Shown: piece by piece, positions 17,892-26,825 of the stretch | How the letters are laid out: every line of letters starts with the position of its first letter | Numbering within the stretch: position 1 is the first letter of the stretch | From: Paraclostridium hominis | Lineage (GTDB): Bacteria > Bacillota > Clostridia > Peptostreptococcales > Peptostreptococcaceae | Assembly: GCF_014306135.1 (NCBI RefSeq) | Contig: NZ_JACRWD010000002.1 | Span: 308,871-372,870 of the forward strand | Length of the DNA stretch: 64,000 bases | Direction of reading: 5' to 3' | Program-made: the position numbers and the translations under genes | Notes under the pieces: model-generated | The model's database searches: none | What the model saw: only the letters and a program-made list of their open reading frames with translations | Told to the model about the DNA's origin: nothing

Positions 17892-18689
17892 CTAAATGCT
17901 TTTCACAGCTTTAAGATGTCTATTTTTTCTATCTTCATCTACATTAGAGCATTCATCATGAAGATAGTTATAAACTTCTAATATTTCTTCATCTGATAAT
18001 AACTTATCTTTTAAAACTAATTCACATTCTATCTCTTTTATAAAATTTTCCATTTGCTCTTTTAATTGTGCTTTACTTAATACCATTTGCCTAAATCCAT
18101 CAGCTTCTATTTCGTAATTGACCTTTATTTTGTTTTTTTGAGTATTCATTACAACTATGGAATAGTAATTTTGAATAAAATCATATTTATCGGATAAGAA
18201 ATTCTTTATCGCTTTAACATGATTTATATTTTGTTTTAAAGGACTATATATATTTTTCACATTTTCTCTATAGTATAAAATCCATCTTTCGTCTTCATCA
18301 TCTCCTTTTATTAACTTAGCGCTTAAATTTTTAACTTCAAATACATATATTCCAGTATTATGTATAAAAACTATATCTATCTGTGTGTCTTGATTATTTT
18401 CTTTTCTAACATATAAATCTGTTAATACTTTTCCTCCTAATCTATATATAATTTCAAATATATTATATTCAAAAAGTTGCCCTTTATCATGTTTTATACT
18501 TTTATACTTTTTTCCACATTCATATTCATATGATTCTAATATTTTTAATACACTTGCATTTTTATCATTTAAACCTTTACTATTGCTTTCAATTATTCTT
18601 TTTAACTTATCTTTTTTAGAGCTTTCGATAAAATATACATATGTTATCGATATTATTATTGAAATAATTATTAAATATTTATCTTTCAT
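17892..18689 (-). CDS. Membrane-anchored NERD domain (nuclease-related) protein
   Basis: 265 residues. One N-terminal membrane helix ('YLIIISIIISITYVYFI', residues 4-20), then a NERD domain (about residues 65-180) with 'KGQLFEYNIFEIIYRLGGKV', 'DTQIDIVFIHNTGIYVFEVK' (the D-x(n)-ExK core shared with restriction-type nucleases) and 'NINHVKAIKNFL'. NERD proteins are presumed DNA-processing enzymes, but no substrate is established. It probably forms an operon with the downstream four-helix membrane protein. SD GGAAGGAA precedes the ATG. Confidence 0.82.
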   Translation of the reverse strand: MKDKYLIIISIIISITYVYFIESSKKDKLKRIIESNSKGLNDKNASVLKILESYEYECGKKYKSIKHDKGQLFEYNIFEIIYRLGGKVLTDLYVRKENNQDTQIDIVFIHNTGIYVFEVKNLSAKLIKGDDEDERWILYYRENVKNIYSPLKQNINHVKAIKNFLSDKYDFIQNYYSIVVMNTQKNKIKVNYEIEADGFRQMVLSKAQLKEQMENFIKEIECELVLKDKLLSDEEILEVYNYLHDECSNVDEDRKNRHLKAVKSI

Positions 18690-18967
18690 ATTCTATTCCT
18701 TCCTATTAACTTTAATTATCCAAATTATATCCATATTTACTAATATTAATAAGCTCATATGTTGTTAAAACTATTATTAAATTTCTCTATTACTATAGTT
18801 ATATTTGTGATTACTCTTTTTGTTTTGGTCAATAATATAAAATAAGCATAGTTAGGCTACTATATTAAAGTTTATACAATTGTGTTTGCACCATAATTAG
18901 ACAAACTTTTATAGATTGCTATATATTATGTATTTACACTATTATCAAAACCCTAAGGAGTGATTAA

Positions 18968-19441
18968 ATGCTTATAGAGCAATTAGATTTAGAAACAAGA
19001 AGTAAAATCTATGGATATACAAAAAAGGTATTAAGAAAATATCAAAAGGGAATTGTAACTGGTAAACTGACTGCAGATAAATTTGCTGAAAATATATTGT
19101 CAAATGAAGATATAACTACTATACTCGATAAAAATATAATAAACGAACTGGATTTTAAAAATTCATACATAAAATATATAGAAACATTAATAAAAAATCA
19201 AAATGAAAACATAAGTAATTTCAAAAAAAATAAAAATATAAAACCAGATATAAAATCTTCTATAACTCAACAAATTAAATTAAAAAATTTATTAATTGAA
19301 ACAGGATATGAGCTTACTATACCTTCTCAGTACTTAAGTTCTAGTGATATTAATAATTTATTTAAATATATATCTACAGGAAAAATCGATTTAGGAAATG
19401 AGCGAATTTTTAATTACATAAAAAAAAATGAAAAGCACTAA
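18968..19441 (+). CDS. Hypothetical helical protein, 157 residues
   Basis: No family recognised. The sequence is lysine/asparagine rich and predicted mostly helical, with no signal peptide, membrane helix or cysteines. SD AAGGAG lies 8 bases before the ATG, and the gene ends inside its own terminator hairpin, which supports it being real and monocistronic. It is divergent from the NERD gene across a 278-base gap in which I see no other gene. Confidence 0.72.
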   Translation: MLIEQLDLETRSKIYGYTKKVLRKYQKGIVTGKLTADKFAENILSNEDITTILDKNIINELDFKNSYIKYIETLIKNQNENISNFKKNKNIKPDIKSSITQQIKLKNLLIETGYELTIPSQYLSSSDINNLFKYISTGKIDLGNERIFNYIKKNEKH

Positions 19442-19470
19442 GGTTAAATATATACCTTAGTGCTTTTTAT
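19431..19470 (+). terminator. Terminator of the 157-residue hypothetical gene
   Basis: AAAAGCACTAAGGT stem with exact complement ending in TTTTTATT. The stop codon of the plus-strand gene lies in the left arm, and the hairpin also faces the convergent small gene. Confidence 0.85.
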
Positions 19471-19637
19471 TAACCTAATGCCTTTTCTAATTTTGATAAA
19501 TGTTGTATAGGATAATATTTAAGTAATTCTTTGAATTGTTCAACAGTAAGACCTTCAGTTGTAGTGTATATATTTATTTTCCCATCTAAATCTGCATTTA
19601 TAAATTTAGTTTTTATTTCTTCAAAGTTTACAGCCAT
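19470..19637 (-). CDS. Small hypothetical protein, 55 residues
   Basis: A short gene easily missed by length cut-offs. It begins 'MAVNFEEIKTKFINADLDGK' and ends 'LSKLEKALG'. A perfect AGGAGGT (just upstream, 19646-19652) is well spaced for the ATG at 19637. The stop abuts the terminator hairpin at 19431-19470. It is acidic at the N-terminus and helical, with no cysteines or membrane segment. Family not recognised; lying next to a spore protein gene, it may be a small sporulation or cytoplasmic protein, but nothing in the sequence proves this. Confidence 0.75.
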   Translation of the reverse strand: MAVNFEEIKTKFINADLDGKINIYTTTEGLTVEQFKELLKYYPIQHLSKLEKALG

Positions 19638-19711
19638 TTTAATTTACCTCCTATATATGTATTATCTTTTATATTTTATCCATATTAATTTTTTTTACTC
19701 AATAATAATAA

Positions 19712-19740
19712 AAAAGGAAGGTTTAAAACCTTCCTTTTCT
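19712..19740 (-). terminator. Terminator of the spore protein gene
   Basis: AAAAGGAAGGTTT / AAACCTTCCTTTT hairpin with an A-run at 19710-19715 that gives a U-run on the minus-strand transcript. Confidence 0.83.
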
Positions 19741-19745
19741 ATTAA

Positions 19746-19964
19746 CTATTGTTGTTGACCACTCATTTGTTTTTCAGCCATTTCAACTAATTTTTTAGTC
19801 ATGTATCCACCAACATATCCATTTTGTCTTGCTGTCATATTTCCTTTATCAGCAGTGTCATAGTTTGACATTCCTAACTCATTAGCTATTTCTAATTTCA
19901 TTTGTTTTAATGCTGCTTTAGCCTCTGGTACTGATATTGAATTTTGGTTGTTATTGTTTGTCAT
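19746..19964 (-). CDS. Alpha/beta-type small acid-soluble spore protein
   Basis: 72 residues. It coats and protects spore DNA. Clear family signature: 'MKLEIANELGM' with the germination-protease cleavage site (E-I-A) and 'DKGNMTARQNGYVGGYMTKK' in the C-terminal half. SD TGAGGT precedes the ATG. A sigma-G-like promoter lies 119-147 bases upstream, consistent with forespore expression. This gene is direct evidence that the organism forms spores. Exact paralog name cannot be assigned from sequence alone. Confidence 0.97.
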   Translation of the reverse strand: MTNNNNQNSISVPEAKAALKQMKLEIANELGMSNYDTADKGNMTARQNGYVGGYMTKKLVEMAEKQMSGQQQ

Positions 19965-20082
19965 GTTGATTACCTCACTTTATTAGTTTTTGTAGTGGTT
20001 TATGGAGTCTTAATTTTATTAATTGGTAAATTTACCTTGAACAACTTTTACTCCATTTTTCTTTTGCTGTTGTTCATGTTCT

Positions 20083-20111
20083 TATTATGCCAACTTGTAC
20101 TTTTTATATAC
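20083..20111 (-). promoter_or_regulatory. Candidate sigma-G promoter of the spore protein gene
   Basis: On the minus strand -35 GTATA (20107-20111), 17-base spacer, -10 CATAATA (20083-20089). This matches the forespore sigma-G pattern GHATR-N17/18-CATNHTA. The leader to the ATG is about 110 bases. Confidence 0.7.
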
Positions 20112-20174
20112 TTAAATTTATAAAAATTTTATAAAAATATATAAAACTTTAAACTACAAACTTTATAAAGCTTA

Positions 20175-21398
20175 TTAACAACTTATACCTGCTAAGTATC
20201 CAGTTGAAAATGCTATTTGAAGGTTAAATCCTCCAGTATATGCATCTACATCTATTACTTCTCCTGCAAAAAACAATCCTTCTATTAATTTCGACTCCAT
20301 TGTGGATGAATTTATCTCACTAGTTTTTATTCCACCAGATGTTATTATTGCTTCATCTATCGGTTTATAATTTCTTATATTAAATTCTAAATTTTTAAGT
20401 AAATTTACTAAATCTTTTCTTTGCTTTCTTGAAATTTGATGCACTACTAAATCTTTATCAATTCCACTTAAATCTATTATATAAGGTATTAATTTTTTAG
20501 GTAATAAATCATCTAAACTATTTTCAAACTTTTTATTTGTATACTTTTTAAAATCTTTTTGTATTCTTTTATCTAACATTTCTTCATCTAAAGCTGGCTT
20601 TAAATCTACTATCACTTTATAAGTTTCATTCTCAAAAGATTTCATTCTACAACTTGCTGACCTTATTACAGGACCCTCTATTCCAATATCACTAAATTCC
20701 ATCTCTCCAAAGTCTTCATATATACTTTTTCCTTTTTTATCTATTACTTTTATAGCTATGTTTCTAAGTGATAATTTGTTTAAGCTATATACATCTTCAA
20801 AAGTTTCAAGCCCTATTAGTGATGGCTTTGGCTTAATAATTGTATGTCCTAAGCTTTTAGCAAACTTATATCCATCTCCTGTTGATCCAGTTCTTGGATA
20901 ACTAACTCCACCAGTTGCTATTATAACACTATCACACTTTATTACTTTATTATTACTTAAAACAACACTTTCTATTTTTCCGTTTTTTTGTTCTATTTTT
21001 TTTACATTAGAATTTAACACCACATTTACTTTATTTTGCTTCATTTGCTTTTCAAGAGCTACAACAACATCTTTAGCCTTATCGCTTTCTGGAAATACTC
21101 TTTTTCCTCTTTCTGTTTTTGTTTTAACTCCTAGTGAATTAAACATGTCTATAACCTGTTCGTTAGTGAAAGTATAAAATGCACTATATAAAAATTTCCC
21201 ATTAGTAGGAGTATTTTCTATAAGTTCCTCTATATCACAATTATTAGTTATATTACATCTTCCTTTTCCTGTTATAAGTAATTTTCTACCTAGTCTTTCA
21301 TTTTTTTCTAATAATGTAACATCATGTTCCATACTAGATGCAGTTGATGCTGCAACCATACCAGCCGCTCCTCCACCTATTACAACTACTTTTTTCAA
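20175..21398 (-). CDS. FAD-dependent oxidoreductase, HI0933/YhiN family
   Basis: About 407 residues. N-terminal dinucleotide-binding site 'VVVIGGGAAGMVAA', the family segment 'LLITGKGRCNITNNC', 'IIATGGVSYPRTGSTGDGY' in the middle, and C-terminal 'GLFFAGEVIDVDAYTGGFNLQ' that closes the FAD site. Function of the family is not firmly known; it is described as an aminoacetone-oxidase-like flavoprotein. The start is uncertain: the TTG at 21398 is well spaced from SD GGAAGGA, whereas the ATG at 21407 overlaps the preceding PAP2 stop as ATGA but sits too close to that SD. It probably forms an operon with the PAP2 gene. Confidence 0.88.
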   Translation of the reverse strand: MKKVVVIGGGAAGMVAASTASSMEHDVTLLEKNERLGRKLLITGKGRCNITNNCDIEELIENTPTNGKFLYSAFYTFTNEQVIDMFNSLGVKTKTERGKRVFPESDKAKDVVVALEKQMKQNKVNVVLNSNVKKIEQKNGKIESVVLSNNKVIKCDSVIIATGGVSYPRTGSTGDGYKFAKSLGHTIIKPKPSLIGLETFEDVYSLNKLSLRNIAIKVIDKKGKSIYEDFGEMEFSDIGIEGPVIRSASCRMKSFENETYKVIVDLKPALDEEMLDKRIQKDFKKYTNKKFENSLDDLLPKKLIPYIIDLSGIDKDLVVHQISRKQRKDLVNLLKNLEFNIRNYKPIDEAIITSGGIKTSEINSSTMESKLIEGLFFAGEVIDVDAYTGGFNLQIAFSTGYLAGISC

Positions 21399-21403
21399 AT
21401 TTA

Positions 21404-22249
21404 TCATTCCTTCCAAATCTTCTCAAATATTAGTGGTGCTATATCCATTGCATATATCATCAATAAAAAATATCTTAAAAATCCACCTATACAATTTAAT
21501 GGCATAACTAATTTTAATATTAAATAAATTGCACCTAAACTTATTAATCCGAATATATATCTAAATATTTTTAATTTCAAACTTACATTAACATTAAAAT
21601 TCACATATTCTTTTTCTATTATATATCCGATTATATATCCACTTAATAACCCTAACATTTTAACATATTTAGTACTGTTTACAATAAACATCCATAATAT
21701 CATAGGTATTATTATAAAATTAAAATATCTATACTTTTTATTTTTTTCAACTTTTGACATTATATAATTACAAATAAGAGTTAATATTATACCAAATACC
21801 CATCCAAATAAAACATCTGTAGGCCAGTGAACTCCTAAATATAATCGAGATATACCTATGCCTAAAAATATAATTGGCCCAAATATGTACAAATATTTAT
21901 TTTTAAATATACTCATCATACTCACCCAAAATGTAGTTCCTATTTGAGTATGTCCACTAGGAAACGAGTATCCTGTAGCTGTTGAAACCCTCATAGACTC
22001 TATACCATCTACTCCAATAGGTCTTTGAACCTTAAAAAATTCTTTAACGCCTGTATTTAAAGCCACATTTCCTATTAATGCAAATAATAATCTTTCCCCA
22101 TACTTTTTATTGACACACCAATATAAAATAGATGCTACTATTAGTACAACTGGAACTTCTGTGCTAATAGTTATAGTCAAAAATAGTATGTTTAGTATAG
22201 GATTTTTAAATGATTGTATAAATTTTAGTATTTCAACTTGCATGTTCAT
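21404..22249 (-). CDS. PAP2-family membrane phosphatase (lipid phosphate phosphatase)
   Basis: 281 residues with several membrane helices. All three phosphatase motifs are present: 'KEFFKVQRP' (K-x6-RP type), 'PSGHTQIGTTFW', and 'SRLYLGVHWPTDVL' with the catalytic histidine. Such enzymes remove phosphate from undecaprenyl diphosphate or related lipids at the outer face of the membrane. The C-terminal ~110 residues add further hydrophobic helices beyond the core. SD GGGAGG is 13 bases from the ATG. It overlaps or abuts the downstream flavoprotein gene. Confidence 0.93.
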   Translation of the reverse strand: MNMQVEILKFIQSFKNPILNILFLTITISTEVPVVLIVASILYWCVNKKYGERLLFALIGNVALNTGVKEFFKVQRPIGVDGIESMRVSTATGYSFPSGHTQIGTTFWVSMMSIFKNKYLYIFGPIIFLGIGISRLYLGVHWPTDVLFGWVFGIILTLICNYIMSKVEKNKKYRYFNFIIIPMILWMFIVNSTKYVKMLGLLSGYIIGYIIEKEYVNFNVNVSLKLKIFRYIFGLISLGAIYLILKLVMPLNCIGGFLRYFLLMIYAMDIAPLIFEKIWKE

Positions 22250-22341
22250 ATACTAACTTAAACCTCCCGTCAAATAAAACTACTTTCAATACTTAATTCT
22301 TTAAATATATAATATTAAATTTCTATTATTTATGATTATAT

Positions 22342-22370
22342 AAAAAAAGAGTAGCATAAGCTACTCTTTA
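22342..22370 (-). terminator. Terminator of the PTS operon
   Basis: AAAGAGTAGC-ATAA-GCTACTCTTT hairpin with an A-run at 22342-22348 giving U7 on the minus strand, right after the EIIA stop. Confidence 0.88.
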
Positions 22371-22772
22371 TTATATTCCTTCATCTTTAAATTCTACAAC
22401 TTTCTTTTGTGGATTTATTGCATTTATACCAGTCTCTTTTATAAAGTTAACATCAATATCACACCCTAAAGATACCATCATACTTGCTTCAATAAGCATA
22501 GGTAAATTCGTACCGCAAAATACTTTTATGTTATTGTTAAATGCTAACTCACTACTAACTTTAAAAGGAGTACCTCCTGCTAAATCTGTAAATATATATA
22601 ATTCGTTATCACTACATTTGTCTATTATAGATTTTATATCATTTTTTAACTCTTCAGGATTTTTATTTTCTGTAAAATCAACCACTTTTATAAAATCATA
22701 GTTCCCAACTATTAAATCTAAACTACTTTTTAACCCCGAAGCAAAGTTTCCATGGCCTGTTATTATAATCAT
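22371..22772 (-). CDS. PTS mannose/fructose/sorbose family EIIA component
   Basis: 133 residues. The phosphorylated histidine is H7 in 'ITGHGNFASGL'; 'FTDLAGGTPF' is a further family motif. It receives phosphate from HPr (ptsH in this window) and passes it to EIIB. Here EIIA is a separate protein rather than fused to EIIB. Last gene of the operon EIIB-EIIC-EIID-EIIA, 13 bases after EIID. Confidence 0.94.
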   Translation of the reverse strand: MIIITGHGNFASGLKSSLDLIVGNYDFIKVVDFTENKNPEELKNDIKSIIDKCSDNELYIFTDLAGGTPFKVSSELAFNNNIKVFCGTNLPMLIEASMMVSLGCDIDVNFIKETGINAINPQKKVVEFKDEGI

Positions 22773-22785
22773 TAGTATATTCCCC

Positions 22786-23625
22786 CTAGAATAATCCTAT
22801 ATATGCTCCTGCTATACCTATTAACACCATTATTAATATGTTTATCATAGGACTTACATTTTTCTTAACTAGCCCATACATACCAAATGTTAATCCAAGA
22901 GGTAATAATTTTGGCATTATACCATCTAGTATTTCTTGAACTTTAAGAGATGTTTCTCCTATAGGTATTTCAGTAACAATATCTATACTTACATATGAAG
23001 CTATTAATGCACCAACAACTATCATACCTAATATAGTAGCTGCTCTTGTAAATTCCTTTGCATTTTTTGTTATCTTCGTTATACCTTCAATACCAGTCTT
23101 ATATGACCAATGCATTAACCAAAATCTTAATCCTAGGTGAACTATATTAAACATTAATAAAAATATTATAGGTCCTGCTATACTTCCTTCAAGCGCTAAG
23201 TTAGCTCCAACTCCAGCAGCTATTGGAAGTAAAGTAAACCAAAATATTGCATCTCCTATACCTCCTAATGGTCCCATCGCTGCAACCCTTAATGAACGTA
23301 TAGTTTGTACATCTGCTTTCTTTTGTTCTAAAGATAAAACAATTCCCATAACAAATGTAATTAAAAATGGATGGCAGTTAAAAAACTCTAAGTTATGTTT
23401 CATAGAAGTAGATAAGTCTTGTTTGTTTTTGTGTATTTTTTTAAGTCCTGGAAGTATAGAATATAACCAACCTCCAGCTTGCATTCTTTCATAGTTAAAT
23501 GAAGCCTGTAAAAACATAGATCTCCATGCCATTTGGTTTAAAGTTTTCTTATCTAGAGTTTCACCTTCTGTTTTATCTATATATTCAGTATGAATCATTG
23601 CTTTTTGTTCTATATTAGATGCCAT
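22786..23625 (-). CDS. PTS mannose/fructose/sorbose family EIID component
   Basis: 279 residues from the ATG at 23625, with SD GGAGG 8 bases upstream inside the end of the EIIC gene. Membrane part of the sugar channel, recognised by 'QASFNYERMQAGGWLYSILP', 'MKHNLEFFNCHPFL' and 'MGPLGGIGDAIFWFTLLPI'. Several C-terminal membrane helices. It overlaps EIIC by about 11 bases. With EIIC it forms the mannose-family permease. Confidence 0.95.
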   Translation of the reverse strand: MASNIEQKAMIHTEYIDKTEGETLDKKTLNQMAWRSMFLQASFNYERMQAGGWLYSILPGLKKIHKNKQDLSTSMKHNLEFFNCHPFLITFVMGIVLSLEQKKADVQTIRSLRVAAMGPLGGIGDAIFWFTLLPIAAGVGANLALEGSIAGPIIFLLMFNIVHLGLRFWLMHWSYKTGIEGITKITKNAKEFTRAATILGMIVVGALIASYVSIDIVTEIPIGETSLKVQEILDGIMPKLLPLGLTFGMYGLVKKNVSPMINILIMVLIGIAGAYIGLF

Positions 23626-24382
23626 CACTCATACCTCCTCCAACATTTTTAGTTTTTATGCTCACATTAAAATCGTATATAGCTACAACTAGCCCTATCA
23701 TAGCTAAAGCTAAAAGTGGTAAATTTAAGTATGCAACTAATACAAAACCTAATATCATAAATATCGCATACTCTTTACTTAACATAACCTTAAGTAACAT
23801 AGCAAATCCTAGAGCTGGCATCATCTTTCCTGCTGCAGTTAATCCAGTCCAAACTTGTTCAGGTAATACTTTAGTTAAAGTATCTCCTATCGCTTGCCCA
23901 GATAGTAAACCGGCTAAAACTATTAATGCAAAAGCTACTCCTAATATTCCCATAGCCATATAGTTTACTTTATCTATTCCTTTAGGGTTAGACTCTTCTG
24001 CTGCTTTATCACATAATCTCATTAAAGGAGACATTACTGTAAATAATGCAGTTACTGCATATTGACCTAATAATGCAAAAGGTATTGCAAGTGGTAATGC
24101 TGCACTTGTATCTAATCCTGATGTTATAGCAAATATAGTTGCCATTATACCTCCTATAACAGCATTTGGAGGCTGAGCTCCACCTACAGGCATTGCGCCT
24201 ATCATCATAAGTTCATAAGATCCACCAACTATAAGTCCTGTGTTTAAATCTCCCATTATAGCCCCAACTATAGGACCCATTATTATAGGTCTATACAATG
24301 ATTCTAAAAAGTTAAACTGGTCAATGGCTGCTATAAATGTAACAATTAAAATTAGAGCAATTTGAACAAACCCTATTTCCAT
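23615..24382 (-). CDS. PTS mannose/fructose/sorbose family EIIC component
   Basis: 255 residues, highly hydrophobic, with the family segments 'FNFLESLYRPIIMGPIVG', 'GLIVGGSYELMMIGAMPVGG' and 'ALPLAIPFALLGQ'. It forms the sugar-translocating membrane channel with EIID. The substrate (mannose, glucose, fructose, or an amino sugar) cannot be told from sequence. It lies 14 bases after EIIB. Confidence 0.95.
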   Translation of the reverse strand: MEIGFVQIALILIVTFIAAIDQFNFLESLYRPIIMGPIVGAIMGDLNTGLIVGGSYELMMIGAMPVGGAQPPNAVIGGIMATIFAITSGLDTSAALPLAIPFALLGQYAVTALFTVMSPLMRLCDKAAEESNPKGIDKVNYMAMGILGVAFALIVLAGLLSGQAIGDTLTKVLPEQVWTGLTAAGKMMPALGFAMLLKVMLSKEYAIFMILGFVLVAYLNLPLLALAMIGLVVAIYDFNVSIKTKNVGGGMSDGI

Positions 24383-24396
24383 AAAGCTACCCCTTT

Positions 24397-24873
24397 CTAT
24401 TTAAATAATTCATCTATACTTTCAGCAGATTCACTTGGAACTCTCCTGATTTCTAGCTCTACACCTAACTCCTTAAGCTTTTTAAATGCAGCTACATCAT
24501 GATCATCTACGCAAACTGCTTTTGAAACTTGTCTTTTACCTTGTGCCATATGCATATTTCCTATATTAACCTTCTTTATAGGAACACCACCTTCCACAAG
24601 TTTTAAAACATCTTGAGGATTTTCACAAATTATAGCTATATGCTGAGATTCACTAGCTTTGTGTATTATATTTATTGTTTTCTCTATTGTAAAATATCTA
24701 GTTTGTGCAAAGCTTGGTGCAGCCATATCCATAAGGCCCTGTCTAAATTCATTTGTTGCTACTTCATCATTTGCTACTAATAATAAATTAGCTCCTACAC
24801 TAGATGACCACATAGTTGCTACTTGACCATGTATTAGTCTATTATCAATTCTTGTTAATACTATATTTGGCAT
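24397..24873 (-). CDS. PTS mannose/fructose/sorbose family EIIB component
   Basis: 158 residues from the ATG at 24873. The phosphorylated histidine is H15 in 'TRIDNRLIHGQVA'. The reading frame could begin at a GTG at 24888, but the G-rich stretch GGGGGGCGG just before the ATG then serves as the ribosome site, so the ATG is preferred. First gene of the PTS operon. I see no sigma-54 type promoter or LevR-like activator next to it, unlike some mannose PTS operons. Confidence 0.94.
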   Translation of the reverse strand: MPNIVLTRIDNRLIHGQVATMWSSSVGANLLLVANDEVATNEFRQGLMDMAAPSFAQTRYFTIEKTINIIHKASESQHIAIICENPQDVLKLVEGGVPIKKVNIGNMHMAQGKRQVSKAVCVDDHDVAAFKKLKELGVELEIRRVPSESAESIDELFK

Positions 24874-24996
24874 AATACCGCCCCCCACTAATATTTTTTA
24901 TATATACTTATAATTTTTAATAGCTTATGCTTAATTTTATGTTTTTAAATTTAAACTTATGATGTTTTTATCATCTTTTTTGCAAATTAGAAACAT

Positions 24997-25030
24997 AAAA
25001 AAGAGAGGTTTATTAAAACCTCTCTTTTTT
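24997..25030 (-). terminator. Terminator of the glucokinase gene
   Basis: AAAAAAGAGAGGTTT and complement around a short loop; A-run gives U6 on the minus strand, 15 bases past the stop. Confidence 0.88.
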
Positions 25031-25044
25031 ATGTTAAACTTATT

Positions 25045-25983
25045 TTAACTTAAAAATGCAGCACCAACAATTCCTGCATCAGCGCTTAACGTAGCTATAA
25101 CTATATCTGCAAATTCTTCATCCTTAAAAACTACATATTTTTTAATTGTATCATTTAATCCATCTAATATTATATCTCCTGATCTAGAGACTCCTCCACC
25201 TATAGATATAACTTCTGGATCTATTGTATTTATAATTGCCGCTATAGATTTTGCTAAATAATCTTTAAATCTATTTATAGTTTCAATTGCAACCTCATCA
25301 TTTTCTCTATATGCATCAAATACATGTTTAGCAGTTATATCATCTAATCTATTATTAACTAATGATAAAATTTTGCTATCTTTCCCTTCTTGGATTAGTT
25401 TTCTAGCATACTTTATTATAGCTGTAGCAGAACAGAAAGTTTCTAAGCATCCATTGTTTCCACAACTGCAATCATAATAGTTTGAATCTACAATTACATG
25501 TCCTAACTCAGATCCCATATTATGTGCTCCACTAAAAACTTTCCCATTTATTATTATTCCTCCACCTACACCTGTTCCTAAAGTGTACATAACTCCAACA
25601 TCGCAACCTTTCATGCTTCCAACTTTAGCCTCTGCTAAAGCTGCAACAGTGGCATCATTTTCAGCATATACCTTAACCTCTTCAAACTTAGATTGCAAAG
25701 TATTTATAAAATCTTGTGATTTCCATCCTAAATTTACGCATGTAACTTGTCCTTTTTTATTTATAAACCCAGGCACTCCACAACCTATAGATTTTACATC
25801 TTTCATCTGTATATCATTTTCCTTTAAAAGACTTCTAACTAAGATGTTTATATCTTCCATTACCTTGTCAAATCCATTTTCTACATCTGTTGCACATTCT
25901 TTTCTATAAAGTATTTTTCCTTCTTTATCTACTATACCTGCTTGTATACCTGTACCACCTATATCTATACCTATATAGTACAT
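25045..25983 (-). CDS. glcK: ROK-family glucokinase
   Basis: 312 residues. ATP-binding 'IDIGGTGIQAGIVD' at the N-terminus, 'MYTLGTGVGGGIIINGKVF', the metal-binding histidine in 'MGSELGHVIVD', and the ROK zinc motif 'CSCGNNGCLETFCS' (C-x-C-x4-C). The last distinguishes kinases and repressors of this family; no DNA-binding domain is present, so it is a kinase. Phosphorylates glucose (or a related hexose) to glucose-6-phosphate. Its place just upstream of a hexose PTS suggests handling of intracellular free sugar, but a terminator separates the two. Confidence 0.92.
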   Translation of the reverse strand: MYYIGIDIGGTGIQAGIVDKEGKILYRKECATDVENGFDKVMEDINILVRSLLKENDIQMKDVKSIGCGVPGFINKKGQVTCVNLGWKSQDFINTLQSKFEEVKVYAENDATVAALAEAKVGSMKGCDVGVMYTLGTGVGGGIIINGKVFSGAHNMGSELGHVIVDSNYYDCSCGNNGCLETFCSATAIIKYARKLIQEGKDSKILSLVNNRLDDITAKHVFDAYRENDEVAIETINRFKDYLAKSIAAIINTIDPEVISIGGGVSRSGDIILDGLNDTIKKYVVFKDEEFADIVIATLSADAGIVGAAFLS

Positions 25984-26063
25984 ATTTGTTCCCCCTATTA
26001 CTAATTAAGTTTTAGTTATAATTTTATTATACATTCAAACTTAATTATCTAAAATATATTTTA

Positions 26064-26095
26064 AAAAAATAATAGTAGAAGATTACTCTCCTACT
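26064..26095 (-). terminator. Terminator overlapping the end of hpt
   Basis: TAGTAGGAGA-GTAA-TCTTCTACTA on the minus strand, fully paired with one G-U, followed by ATTATTTTTTT. The hpt stop codon is in the stem. Confidence 0.78.
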
Positions 26096-26604
26096 ACTCC
26101 TATATATGGTAAATTCCTATATCTTTCTGCATAATCTATTCCATATCCAACTATAAATTTGTCTTCTATAACAAAACCTGTATAATCAACTTTTATATCA
26201 ACTTTTCTTCTTTCAGGTTTATCTAGTAATGTACATAATTTTAAAGACTTTGGATTTCTAGTTTTTAATGCTGCTACTAAATTGCTTAATGTTAATCCAC
26301 TATCTATTATATCTTCAACTATTAAAACATTTTTTCCTTCTATATCTACATCCAAATCTTTTAATATCTTAACTGTTCCTGATGACTCAGTTGAGTTACC
26401 ATAACTTGAAACACTCATAAAATCTATATTAACATCTAAATTTATATTTCTTATTAAATCTGCAACAAATACACTTGCACCTTTAAGTATACCTACTACT
26501 AAAAGTTCTTGGCCTTCAAAATCTTTTTCTATCTTGCTAGCTATTTCTTTAACCTTTTTTGCTATTTCTTCTTCACTTATCATTACACCTGTAACTTTGT
26601 ACAT
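26083..26604 (-). CDS. hpt: Hypoxanthine phosphoribosyltransferase
   Basis: 173 residues from the ATG at 26604, which has SD TTGGAGGT; a frame extending to 26643 would begin inside the -10 region of the promoter and is rejected. It salvages hypoxanthine and guanine with PRPP. Visible motifs: 'VVGILKGASVFVADLIR' and the PRPP-binding loop 'VLIVEDIIDSGLTL'. 'VDYTGFVIEDKFIVGYGID' completes the purine site. Monocistronic, with its own promoter and terminator. Confidence 0.96.
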   Translation of the reverse strand: MYKVTGVMISEEEIAKKVKEIASKIEKDFEGQELLVVGILKGASVFVADLIRNINLDVNIDFMSVSSYGNSTESSGTVKILKDLDVDIEGKNVLIVEDIIDSGLTLSNLVAALKTRNPKSLKLCTLLDKPERRKVDIKVDYTGFVIEDKFIVGYGIDYAERYRNLPYIGVVGE

Positions 26605-26641
26605 AGTTGTACCTCCAATTTGCCGTATATTAATATATTCC

Positions 26642-26671
26642 ATTATAACATATCTTTTTTATTTTTTTGAA
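26642..26671 (-). promoter_or_regulatory. Promoter of hpt
   Basis: On the minus strand -35 TTCAAA (26666-26671), 18-base spacer, extended -10 TGTTATAAT (TATAAT at 26642-26647). This fixes the hpt start at 26604. Confidence 0.68.
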
Positions 26672-26715
26672 TATTTTTTTGTTTTTTTGATTTATAATTC
26701 GTGTTTGTATTTTAT

Positions 26716-26744
26716 TTGACATATAATTTATATATATTTTTAAT
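26716..26744 (+). promoter_or_regulatory. Candidate promoter of the PLP enzyme gene
   Basis: Perfect -35 TTGACA (26716-26721), 17-base spacer, -10 TTTAAT (26739-26744); about 82 bases before the ATG. Confidence 0.5.
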
Positions 26745-26825
26745 TTTTACATATTAGTTATATATTATATACAAATTTTTATATATAATTATTATTATAA
26801 AAATTTTTTTAGGAGGTAAATTCCA

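Noticed and set aside
24397..25983. Single operon of glucokinase and the mannose-type PTS
   Set aside because: A strong terminator at 24997-25030 separates them.
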